Source: Oscillospiraceae bacterium (GTDB lineage: Bacteria; Bacillota; Clostridia; Oscillospirales; Ruminococcaceae). From it: 8,234 nucleotides of DNA. Positions 1-6,341 of this stretch are shown piece after piece. Within the stretch, counting starts at the first letter, position 1; the number at the start of each line of letters is the position of its first letter. A program made the position numbers and the translations under genes. The stretch covers positions 1-8,234 of the forward strand of contig JAUNBN010000049.1 of the NCBI GenBank assembly GCA_030527085.1, in the 5' to 3' direction. The notes below the pieces were generated by a model. It made no database searches, was not told where the DNA came from, and was given only the letters and a program-made list of their open reading frames with translations.

Positions 1-588
1 AAGCGCAAGCTTCTCAACATACTTATTGTTTTTGCGATAAGCGGCCTCTGGCACGGCGCGGCGCTTACCTTCGTGGTCTGGGGCCTCTGGCACGCGCTGC
101 TGCGCATAGGCGACGAGCTGCTTTCGCGCGCTTTAGGCTCCGGCTTTTCAAGGCCCAAGGGGGTCTTCAGAGTGCTGAGGGTGCTCTTTTGCGATTTGAT
201 GGTCGCGCTGGGCTGGGTGCTCTTCCGCGCGCCCGATTTCGAGAGCGCTTGGTATGTTGTAAGCGGCTGTTTTAAAAGCGCGCCTTTGAGCGGCGTGGCC
301 GAGCAGCTTTTGTACCTCGCCTCGCGCAACGTCTCGGCCGACACGCCCTTTTACTTGGTGTTCTTCGGCGGCCTTTTCTTCGGCCTTATCCTGCTGGTCC
401 TCTTCGACAGGAAAACCCGCCGCCGCGCGCTCGAGGGTGCGGCGGACGCCTGCAACCCGCTTGCGGGCATAAAAAGCCGCGTTAAATGGCCGCTTTGCAT
501 AGCGCTGGGGCTTTGCGTGATGTTCTTTTATATAATCGCCGCAACGCGCGGCGCGCAGAACGCCTCGTTTATATACGGGGGATTCTGA
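1..588 (+). CDS. MBOAT family O-acyltransferase, C-terminal part (5' end outside window)
   Basis: The open frame runs in from the left edge without a start and ends at TGA 586-588, leaving 195 residues of the C-terminal half of an AlgI/DltB-like membrane-bound O-acyltransferase. These enzymes pass acyl groups through the membrane to extracytoplasmic polymers. The GLWHGA motif is present, with the presumed catalytic histidine at residue 18 of the fragment. It is followed by the GWVLFRAP segment and several hydrophobic helices, and the protein ends in a short IYGGF tail. The next gene is a tandem paralogue: residues 1-33 here equal residues 301-333 there, and the tails are similar (IYGGF and IYAGY). 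The gap to the next start is 16 bases, so the two are almost certainly co-transcribed. The first MBOAT signature (RWH..L..W.RDY) should lie just upstream of the window. The family call is firm. The acyl donor and acceptor polymer are unknown. Confidence 0.9.
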   Translation, partial: KRKLLNILIVFAISGLWHGAALTFVVWGLWHALLRIGDELLSRALGSGFSRPKGVFRVLRVLFCDLMVALGWVLFRAPDFESAWYVVSGCFKSAPLSGVAEQLLYLASRNVSADTPFYLVFFGGLFFGLILLVLFDRKTRRRALEGAADACNPLAGIKSRVKWPLCIALGLCVMFFYIIAATRGAQNASFIYGGF

Positions 589-604
589 GAGGAGAAAGGA
601 GTCT

Positions 605-2092
605 ATGAGCTTCGCAACACCCGTGTTTTTAATATTTCTGGCTCTGGCCTCGGCCGCCTACCTCGCGCTTCCCCGCCGCTTGCAGGCTCCCTTTCTGCTG
701 CTCGCGAGCCTTGTCTTTTATATGTGGGCGCTTCCTGCCTACGGCCTGCTGGTACTCGCCACGGCGGCCGCCGTCTACTTCTCGGCCTTTTGGATAAGCG
801 GCGCGCTTGAAAAAAAGGCGCGCAGGCTCCGCCTCGCCCTCGCAATATCCCTGCCTCTGGGCGCGCTGCTCGTCTTGAAATATTTCAACTTCTTCTCCGG
901 CATATTCAGCGGGATCTTCGGCCTCGAGGCACTCTCGCTCTCCCCGCTCGTGCAGCCGCTGGGCATAAGCTTCTACACCCTGCAGCTCACAGGCTATCTA
1001 GTTGACGTTTACGGAGGCGAGGAGCCCGAGCGTGATTTTGTGTACTTCGCGCTTTTTGCGAGCTTCTTCCCCTATATCTTGAGCGGTCCCATCTCCAGAG
1101 CCTCGGAGATGCTGCCGCAGTTCAAGGAAGAGCACCGCTACAGCTATTCAAACGCCGCCGCGGGGCTTCAGCGCTTTCTCTGCGGGGCCTTTAAAAAGCT
1201 GGTGCTGGCAGACTCGCTCGGGCTTCTGGTTGACGGGGTCTGGGCAGACGAGTTAAACGCCGCGGGCTGGCCCGCCCTCTTCGCCGTCTTCTTCTACTCT
1301 CTTCAGCTCTACTGCGATTTCTCGGGCTATACCGACATGGCTCTGGGCGCGGCGAAAGTGCTGGGCTTTAAGCTGCGCGAGAACTTCCTTGCTCCCTATT
1401 TCGCCTTCAGCATAACAGACTTCTGGTCGCGCTGGCATATGTCTCTCACCTCCTGGCTGCGGGATTATATATATATCCCTCTGGGCGGCAACCGAAAGGG
1501 GTTTAAGCGCAAGCTCTTGAACATACTCATCGTTTTCGCGATAAGCGGCCTCTGGCACGGCGCGGCGCTCACCTTTGTGGTCTGGGGGCTCTGGCACGCG
1601 CTCTTCCGCCTCATTGACGAGCTGCTTGCAAAGAAGCGGGGCGAGGCATATTTGCGGCCGTTTGGCCTCGCGCGGACGCTGCGCACGGGCTTGACCTTTA
1701 TTCTCACGTCGCTGGGCTGGGTGCTCTTCCGCGCGCCGGACTTGAGCTCGGCCGTCTCGATGGTATCGCTCATATTCAGGCGCGGCGTCTCCCTGACCGA
1801 CACGCTGACGCTCTTCAACTCCTACGCCGCCAAAGGCGTTTTCACGGACGAAAAATACTTCGCCGTCTTCTGGGCGGGTATTATTATTGCGATGGCGCTG
1901 GCACTGCTTTTTGATATAAGACTGCAAAGGGCGGCGGGAGCGTCTCTCAGCTACTACAATCCCCTGGCGCTCTTCGGCAAGAGGGCGCGCTGGGCGCTCT
2001 ACTGGCTGATGGGACTGCTGACGGCGGTCTTCTATCTGATTTCAACTACGGGCGCGGCGGCGAGCTCCGCCTTTATCTACGCGGGCTATTAA
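605..2092 (+). CDS. MBOAT family O-acyltransferase (AlgI/DltB-like), complete
   Basis: This 495-residue protein is of normal length for the bacterial AlgI/PatA/DltB group and is an integral membrane protein with many hydrophobic helices from residue 4 onward. The motifs appear in family order: YCDFSGYTDMALG at 236-248, then the W-x-RWHMSLTSWLRDYIYIP block with His278, the LGGNRKG loop at 293-299, and GLWHGA at 315-320 with His318, the invariant catalytic histidine. The ATG at 605 follows an AGGAGAAAGGAG stretch, which supports this start. It lies between a paralogue (16-base gap) and an SGNH-like protein gene (12-base gap), so it belongs to one operon. By analogy with AlgI/AlgJ, PatA/PatB and DltB/DltD it should feed acyl groups to an extracytoplasmic transferase partner, most simply the next gene product. 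Acetate is the commonest cargo, but neither cargo nor acceptor can be read from the sequence. Confidence 0.95.
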   Translation: MSFATPVFLIFLALASAAYLALPRRLQAPFLLLASLVFYMWALPAYGLLVLATAAAVYFSAFWISGALEKKARRLRLALAISLPLGALLVLKYFNFFSGIFSGIFGLEALSLSPLVQPLGISFYTLQLTGYLVDVYGGEEPERDFVYFALFASFFPYILSGPISRASEMLPQFKEEHRYSYSNAAAGLQRFLCGAFKKLVLADSLGLLVDGVWADELNAAGWPALFAVFFYSLQLYCDFSGYTDMALGAAKVLGFKLRENFLAPYFAFSITDFWSRWHMSLTSWLRDYIYIPLGGNRKGFKRKLLNILIVFAISGLWHGAALTFVVWGLWHALFRLIDELLAKKRGEAYLRPFGLARTLRTGLTFILTSLGWVLFRAPDLSSAVSMVSLIFRRGVSLTDTLTLFNSYAAKGVFTDEKYFAVFWAGIIIAMALALLFDIRLQRAAGASLSYYNPLALFGKRARWALYWLMGLLTAVFYLISTTGAAASSAFIYAGY

Positions 2093-2104
2093 AGGAGGCG
2101 GGAG

Positions 2105-3133
2105 ATGAAGCTGTTAAAAAAACTCCTTATATTCGCGGCTCCCTTCTTGCTGCTGCTGGCGCTCTTTATAGCCTTCGAGCCCTACGACTACTGGGGCTTG
2201 AAGGGCGAGAGCCGCTACTACGCGCGTTCTGTGAGCGCCCTGCGCGAGCTGCTGCGCGAGCAGCCTGAAAACATAGTTCTCGGCGACAGCCGCATGGCTA
2301 ATTTCAACGCGGACTATATTGAGGAGCAGACCGGCGAGCGCTACACCATGCTCTGCTACGGGGGAGCCACGCTCAACGAGAGCATAGAGCAGTTCTGGTT
2401 CGCCGCCGGGCACACCGGGCTCAAAAAGGTGGTGTTCGGGCTGGATTTCTACACGCTCAACGACAATCACCGCAACGAGACGCGCTTTGAGGACGCGAGA
2501 GAAAAGGCCCTCGAGCCGCTCAAGTTCCTGGGCAACTTCGATGTCTGGCTGGACGCCGCGGGCAATTTCGAGGTGGCCTTCTCCAATGTTTGGGCGGACA
2601 TTACGGGCGACGAGACCGCGCGCCTCACGGTAGACGACCCCTCCTCTCTCGAACAGGACGTGCGCCCGCCGGACAACTACAGCGCCGAGGGCTACCGCCT
2701 CGATTTGCTGGAATACTCCTATATAATCTACTCGCAGTGCGCGGACTACAGCCCTCCGCTCGATTACCTGGCCGAGCTTGAGGAGATAATAAGCTACTGC
2801 GAGGAAAACGGAATAGAGCTTATATTCGTAATTCCCAATTGCAGCCGCGTTATCTGGAACGAGGTTATCTACCCGCTGGAGCTGGACTACTATATAGACA
2901 TCTACAAAGACTTTTTAAAGTCGCGCGCGACGGTTTACGATATGGAGTTCGATAACGACTACGCCGCGAACGACCCTCTCTTCTACGACGGCTTCCACTT
3001 CGTGCTCGAGGAAAAGCTGCATCTCGCGCGGGTCATCTTCGCGGGTGAGGAGAGCGAATACTGCGTTCGCACCACAAAGGAGCAGTATCTCGCCGAAAAG
3101 GCGGCGGCTGAGGCCGAGGCCGAGGCGGCCTGA
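2105..3133 (+). CDS. Membrane-anchored SGNH-hydrolase-like protein (AlgJ/AlgX/DltD-type acyltransfer partner)
   Basis: This is a 342-residue protein. Lys residues at the N-terminus followed by a hydrophobic stretch at about 5-24 form a signal anchor, so the remainder should lie outside the membrane. SGNH-type motifs are visible: G-D-S-R at 60-63 (block I, Ser62 as nucleophile), a Gly-Gly-Ala-Thr turn near 86-89, and D-G-F-H at 295-298 (block V, Asp295 and His298). This spacing suits the extracytoplasmic acyltransferases that work with MBOAT proteins. The ATG at 2105 follows AGGAGGCGGGAG, 12 bases after the MBOAT stop. The C-terminus is an Ala/Glu low-complexity tail (residues 332-342), encoded in part by GAGGCC hexamer repeats. 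I infer that it transfers the acyl group delivered by one or both upstream MBOATs onto a surface polymer. Overall similarity to a named family is weak by eye, so the call rests on motifs and context. Confidence 0.75.
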   Translation: MKLLKKLLIFAAPFLLLLALFIAFEPYDYWGLKGESRYYARSVSALRELLREQPENIVLGDSRMANFNADYIEEQTGERYTMLCYGGATLNESIEQFWFAAGHTGLKKVVFGLDFYTLNDNHRNETRFEDAREKALEPLKFLGNFDVWLDAAGNFEVAFSNVWADITGDETARLTVDDPSSLEQDVRPPDNYSAEGYRLDLLEYSYIIYSQCADYSPPLDYLAELEEIISYCEENGIELIFVIPNCSRVIWNEVIYPLELDYYIDIYKDFLKSRATVYDMEFDNDYAANDPLFYDGFHFVLEEKLHLARVIFAGEESEYCVRTTKEQYLAEKAAAEAEAEAA

Positions 3134-3170
3134 GGATTGAAAACCTTAATTGAGCCATGTGCAAAAAACG

Positions 3171-3253
3171 GGAGTGCTCCAAAAGCGGGTATTTAAGGCT
3201 GTATCCACCGCCTGTGGCGGAGGAATACAGCAAAAAGCGCCCAGGCGCACTCC
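3171..3253. other. Nested inverted repeats in the convergent intergenic region
   Basis: An outer 7-bp pair (GGAGTGC at 3171-3177 with GCACTCC at 3247-3253) encloses an inner hairpin. In the inner hairpin, GCTGTAT at 3198-3204 pairs with ATACAGC at 3225-3231, and CCGCC at 3208-3212 pairs with GGCGG at 3216-3220 around a TGT loop. A further small hairpin, GCGC-N4-GCGC, sits at 3237-3248. Read on the minus strand, the outer closing arm is followed by a run of six T (3168-3163). The whole could therefore be a second terminator for the ATPase transcript, a structured 3' end, or a small decayed repeat element. It is not needed as a plus-strand terminator because a stronger hairpin follows at 3260. 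Confidence 0.5.
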
Positions 3254-3259
3254 TCAAAT

Positions 3260-3298
3260 AAAACACGCCGCTCCACTTAAAGCGAAGCGGCGTGTTTT
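3260..3298. terminator. Bidirectional intrinsic terminator between convergent genes
   Basis: A perfect 13-bp inverted repeat (AAAACACGCCGCT at 3260-3272 with AGCGGCGTGTTTT at 3286-3298) surrounds a 13-base loop. The A-rich outer arm reads as a U-tract on either strand: TTTTGTTTTGAT on plus and TTTTATTT on minus. It lies 126 bases past the stop of the plus-strand operon and 17 bases past the stop of the minus-strand ATPase gene, so it should end both transcripts. Confidence 0.88.
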
Positions 3299-3315
3299 GT
3301 TTTGATATATATAGT

Positions 3316-5967
3316 TCAGCGGCTTGATTTGGAGTGCGCATAGGTGCGCTGGCAGGCTTTGACAAGCTCTACTATCGGTATGACGGAGAAGGCGAGCGCC
3401 ATCGCGACGGCGTATTCGCTGAGCGTTATGACGGTGAGGCCGAAGGCCGCCGAGAGGACGGGGACGTAGACCAGCGAGACGGTGAGCGCCAGCGCCAGCA
3501 GCATGGCCCCGTAGAGCCAGAGGTTGTGACCGGGCAGCGAGAAGACCGAGGCGCGCGCGGAGCGCATATTGAAGGAGTGGAAGATTTCGGCCATGGACAT
3601 CGTTATAAAGGCCATGGTCATGCCGTCGGGGCTGTTGGTTATCTCCCACAAGCCGGATTCCATATAGTGGCCTATGAAGTAGGCGGCGAGCGTGAGGACG
3701 GCTACGAGCGGTCCCTGATAGGCCACGTCCGTGCCGAGACCCCCGGCGAAGATGCCGTCTCTGGGGTCGCGCGGCGGGCGGCGCATAACGTCCGGCTCCT
3801 CGGCCTCCATGCCCAGCGCTATGGCGGGCAGGCTGTCCGTGATGAGGTTTATCCAGAGTATGTGAACGGGGTTGAGAATGGTAAAGCCCAGAACCGTCGC
3901 CGCGAAGATGGAGATGACCTCGCTCAAATTTGAGGCGAGCAGGAAGCGTATGGCCTTGCGGATATTGTCGTAGATGCGCCGCCCCTCGCCCACGGCGTTT
4001 ACTATGGTAGCGAAGTTGTCGTCCGCCAGCACCATATCCGCGACGCTCTTGGTGACGTCTGTGCCGGTTATGCCCATGCCCACGCCGATGTCGGCGGCCT
4101 TTATGGAGGGCGCGTCGTTAACGCCGTCGCCGGTCATCGCGGTCACGCAGCCCCTCGCGCGCCAGGCCTTTACTATTCTCACCTTATGCTCGGGCTGCAC
4201 GCGCGCGTAGACCGAAAACTCCTCTATTCGCCTCTCCAGCTCCTCCTCGCTCAGCTCGTCGAGCTCGGCGCCGGTTATGGCCTGGGAGGCCTCGCTTATT
4301 ATGCCGAGCTCCAGGGCTATGGCGGCGGCGGTGTCACGGTGGTCGCCGGTTATCATAACCGGGCGTATCGAGGCGGCGCGGCACTCCTCAATGGCGGCCT
4401 TTACCTCGGGCCGCACGGGGTCCATCATGCCGCAGAGACCCAGGAAGATCAAATCGCTCTCGAGCGCCGAGGGCTCGAAGCTCCCGGGGCGGCGCTCGTA
4501 TTCGCGCTTGGCGGCGGCGAGCACGCGCAGCGCGCGCTGCGCCATATCCCTGTTCTGCGAGAGTATTCTCTCCCGCGCAGCCTCGTCAAGCGGCAGCACC
4601 TCGCCCTTTTCGCCGAGGTAATGTGTGCAGAGCTTCAAGACCTCGTCGGGCGCGCCCTTTGTGTACTGGACGCAGGTACCGTCGCCGCGCTCGTGGACGG
4701 TGCTCATCAGCTTGCGCATGGAGTCGAAGGGAGCTTCGCCCACGCGCGGCAGCTTTGCCTCGAGCTCGGGCTTTTTAAGCCCCAGCGAGGCGGCGTAGTT
4801 CACCAGTGCGCACTCCGTGGGCTCGCCCTCGGCTTGGCCGTCCGCGCCGGGGTAGGCGTCCGAGCACAGCGCCATGGCCCGGGCGGTCTGTTCCTGATCG
4901 AAGCTCGAGCTCTCGAGTACGGTCATGCGGTTCTGAGTTAAGGTGCCGGTCTTGTCCGAGCAGATTATCTGCGTGCAGCCGAGAGTTTCAACGGCGGTGA
5001 GCCGCCTTATAACGGCGTTGTGCTTCGACATCTTGGTAACGCCAATGGAGAGAACTATTGTGACTACTGCCGCGAGCCCCTCGGGAATGGCGGCAACGGC
5101 GAGCGAGACGGCTATCATAAAGCTGGAGAGCATGGAGTCGAGCGTGAAGCTGCCCTCCCTCAAAGCGCCGTAGGCGAAGATGAAGACGCAGACGCCGAGC
5201 ACGAGCCAGGTGAGCGTTTTGCTGAGCTGGGCAAGCTTTATCTGCAGCGGGGTCTTGTTCTCCTTGGCCTGGGTGAGCGCCTCGGCTATCTTGCCCATCT
5301 CGGTCTCCATGCCCGTGGCGCAGACCACGGCGCGCGCGCGGCCGTAGGCGACGCTCGAGCCCATATAGACCATATTGGAGCGGTCGCCCAAGGGTACGGC
5401 CCTGCCCTCCTCGGCCTCGAGAGCCTCGGTCTGCTTGCTTACGGGCACGCTCTCGCCGGTTAAGGCGGCCTCCTCGCATTTTAGGCTGGCGCATTCTATA
5501 AGGCGCGCGTCCGCGGGCACCGCGTCGCCGGCTTCAAGCAGGATTATGTCGCCGGGGACTATGTCCTCGCTCAAGACCTTTGCGGGGCGGCCGTCGCGCA
5601 GGACGCGGCTCTCCGGCGCGCTCATTTCATTGAGCGCTTCTATGGCCTTTTCGGCCTTGCTCTCCTGCACTACGCCCAGAGTGGCGTTCAGCAGCACGAC
5701 CGCGAGAATAATAAACACGTCCGTGAGCGGCTCGCCGGAATAAAAGGCCGTGAGGCCCGAGACCAGCGCCGCGCAGAGCAGAATTATTATCATCGGGTCG
5801 CTCATCTGCTTGAGGAAGCGGCTCAAAAGGGAAATCTTCTCCCCCTCCTTGAGCTTGTTCCTGCCCTTTTCCGCCAGCAAAGCCGCGGCTCGCTGTGAGC
5901 TCAGGCCCTCGCGCGAGCTTTCAAGGCCTTCCAGCGCCTCTTCGGCGCTTCGTTTGTAAAAATCCAT
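3316..5967 (-). CDS. P2A-type cation-transporting ATPase (Ca2+/Mn2+ exporter family)
   Basis: This 883-residue P-type ATPase has full family length. Landmarks in order: actuator TGES at 170-173, M4 IPEGL with Glu296, phosphorylation motif DKTGT with Asp338, nucleotide-binding KGAPDE with Lys437, TGD at 540-542, hinge TGDGVNDAP with Asp614 and Asp618, M5 Asn680 and Glu683 (SNLSEV), and M6 Asn707 and Asp711 (NLITDSLPA). The last two pairs match SERCA Asn768/Glu771 and Asn796/Asp800, so the ion sites look like type IIA. In M8 a serine (791) aligns with SERCA Glu908, and a glutamate follows at 794. The start at 5967 is chosen because GGAGGG lies 5 bases upstream. An in-frame ATG at 6048 falls inside the riboswitch and is rejected. 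The Mn2+ riboswitch in the leader points to manganese efflux, possibly alongside Ca2+, as for riboswitch-controlled homologues in other Gram-positives. Exact ion selectivity is inference. Confidence 0.93.
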   Translation of the reverse strand: MDFYKRSAEEALEGLESSREGLSSQRAAALLAEKGRNKLKEGEKISLLSRFLKQMSDPMIIILLCAALVSGLTAFYSGEPLTDVFIILAVVLLNATLGVVQESKAEKAIEALNEMSAPESRVLRDGRPAKVLSEDIVPGDIILLEAGDAVPADARLIECASLKCEEAALTGESVPVSKQTEALEAEEGRAVPLGDRSNMVYMGSSVAYGRARAVVCATGMETEMGKIAEALTQAKENKTPLQIKLAQLSKTLTWLVLGVCVFIFAYGALREGSFTLDSMLSSFMIAVSLAVAAIPEGLAAVVTIVLSIGVTKMSKHNAVIRRLTAVETLGCTQIICSDKTGTLTQNRMTVLESSSFDQEQTARAMALCSDAYPGADGQAEGEPTECALVNYAASLGLKKPELEAKLPRVGEAPFDSMRKLMSTVHERGDGTCVQYTKGAPDEVLKLCTHYLGEKGEVLPLDEAARERILSQNRDMAQRALRVLAAAKREYERRPGSFEPSALESDLIFLGLCGMMDPVRPEVKAAIEECRAASIRPVMITGDHRDTAAAIALELGIISEASQAITGAELDELSEEELERRIEEFSVYARVQPEHKVRIVKAWRARGCVTAMTGDGVNDAPSIKAADIGVGMGITGTDVTKSVADMVLADDNFATIVNAVGEGRRIYDNIRKAIRFLLASNLSEVISIFAATVLGFTILNPVHILWINLITDSLPAIALGMEAEEPDVMRRPPRDPRDGIFAGGLGTDVAYQGPLVAVLTLAAYFIGHYMESGLWEITNSPDGMTMAFITMSMAEIFHSFNMRSARASVFSLPGHNLWLYGAMLLALALTVSLVYVPVLSAAFGLTVITLSEYAVAMALAFSVIPIVELVKACQRTYAHSKSSR

Positions 5968-6004
5968 TCTTTCCCTCCGGGGTTCTATTTGGCGCGCCGG
6001 ATTT

Positions 6005-6042
6005 AAAAAGACCCACGCCGGGTCTTCTCCCGGCATGAGTCT
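6005..6042 (-). terminator. Riboswitch-controlled intrinsic terminator (expression platform)
   Basis: On the minus strand AGACTCATGCCGGG (6042-6029) pairs with CCCGGCGTGGGTCT (6022-6009) over 14 bp, including two G-U wobbles, around the loop AGAAGA. A T-run follows to 6005. The left arm contains the 3' strand of the riboswitch P1 stem (CUCAUGCC, 6039-6032) and part of the CAAGAC metal-site loop, so terminator and aptamer cannot form together. It ends 37 bases before the ATPase start codon. Confidence 0.9.
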
Positions 6043-6157
6043 TGTCATAGAGATAAAGGCTTAATCTCCCAGACCCAGCCAGCGCTCCGATTCAGAGCGC
6101 AGTGGTGTTGACATGGGCCCGCCCGCTTTAAGGCGCGACTACTCCCTCAAATACCTT
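6032..6157 (-). promoter_or_regulatory. yybP-ykoY family manganese riboswitch aptamer
   Basis: The ATPase leader carries both conserved metal-site strands of the yybP-ykoY class: GGGAGUAG (6146-6139) on the 5' side and ACAAGACU (6045-6038) on the 3' side. P1 forms between GGUAUUUGAG (6155-6146) and CUCAUGCC (6039-6032), with two bulged U. Internal helices include GGCCCA (6119-6114) with UGGGUC (6077-6072), GCGCUC (6100-6095) with GAGCGC (6087-6082), and GAGAUUAA (6068-6061) with UUUAUCUC (6057-6050, one U-U mismatch). The class is established as a Mn2+ sensor. Because P1 competes with the terminator at 6005-6042, ligand binding should turn transcription on. The fold was drawn by hand. Confidence 0.87.
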
Positions 6158-6161
6158 TGCG

Positions 6162-6190
6162 ACTATACCACGCGCGGAGCCTTAAGTCAA
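6162..6190 (-). promoter_or_regulatory. Vegetative-type promoter of the riboswitch-ATPase unit
   Basis: On the minus strand a -35 TTGACT (6190-6185) and a -10 TATAGT (6167-6162) are separated by exactly 17 bases. The -10 is preceded by TGG, giving an extended -10 element. The predicted start, about 6 to 8 bases further on, falls at 6154-6157, right at the 5' edge of the riboswitch. A second overlapping TTGACT lies at 6195-6190. A small inverted repeat, TCAAC-N4-GTTGA (6192-6205), abuts the -35 and could be an operator, though it is short. Confidence 0.8.
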
Positions 6191-6232
6191 GTCAACTGTT
6201 GTTGAAAAATGAGGCGGCGTATCAATATGGTG

Positions 6233-6255
6233 TTCCCCCGCCTTCGGCGGGGGAA
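6233..6255. repeat. GC-rich hairpin, first copy of a paired repeat
   Basis: TTCCCCCGCC (6233-6242) and GGCGGGGGAA (6246-6255) form a 10-bp perfect stem with a TTC loop. Neither strand has a T-run after it. Its 19-base core is the exact reverse complement of the core of the hairpin at 6300-6330, so the two hairpins form an inverted pair around about 44 bases of spacer. Confidence 0.75.
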
Positions 6256-6299
6256 GCGCAGCGAAAGAAAACGCGCGTGGGGCCTCAGGCTGGGATTAA

Positions 6300-6330
6300 G
6301 TAACTCCCCCGCCGAAGGCGGGGGAGTTAC
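6300..6330. repeat. GC-rich hairpin, second copy of a paired repeat, possibly ending the SDR transcript
   Basis: GTAACTCCCCCGCC (6300-6313) and GGCGGGGGAGTTAC (6317-6330) make a perfect 14-bp stem around GAA. It begins 11 bases beyond the stop of the minus-strand SDR gene, where a terminator would be expected. On that strand, however, it is followed only by TTAATCCC, and the T-run lies before the stem. It may slow or stop transcription, but its relation to 6233-6255 suggests a mobile or dispersed repeat. Confidence 0.7.
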
Positions 6331-6341
6331 AATAAAAAACT

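Noticed and set aside
1465..1480. TATATATATA stretch as a promoter
   Set aside because: It encodes the conserved RDYIYIP motif of the MBOAT protein, and no matching -35 sits at a suitable distance.
1253..1927. Open frame of 224 codons on the minus strand opposite the second MBOAT
   Set aside because: Its composition is charged and low in information (Arg/Glu-rich), as expected from the antisense of a hydrophobic membrane protein, and the sense frame is clearly the real gene.
4186..4941. Long open frame on the plus strand opposite the ATPase gene (also 3334-3933 and 5020-5463)
   Set aside because: These are antisense shadows of a GC-rich gene with full P-type ATPase motifs. Their translations are Gly/Arg/His-rich and show no domain, and no Shine-Dalgarno context was seen.
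5968..6048. N-terminal extension of the ATPase by 27 residues from an upstream in-frame ATG at 6048
   Set aside because: That ATG lies inside the riboswitch aptamer, the extension would run through the terminator hairpin, and no Shine-Dalgarno site fits. The ATG at 5967 has GGAGGG at the right distance and begins where family members begin.
6233..6330. CRISPR array
   Set aside because: There are only two hairpin units, in opposite orientation, with a single spacer-like interval and no nearby cas genes.
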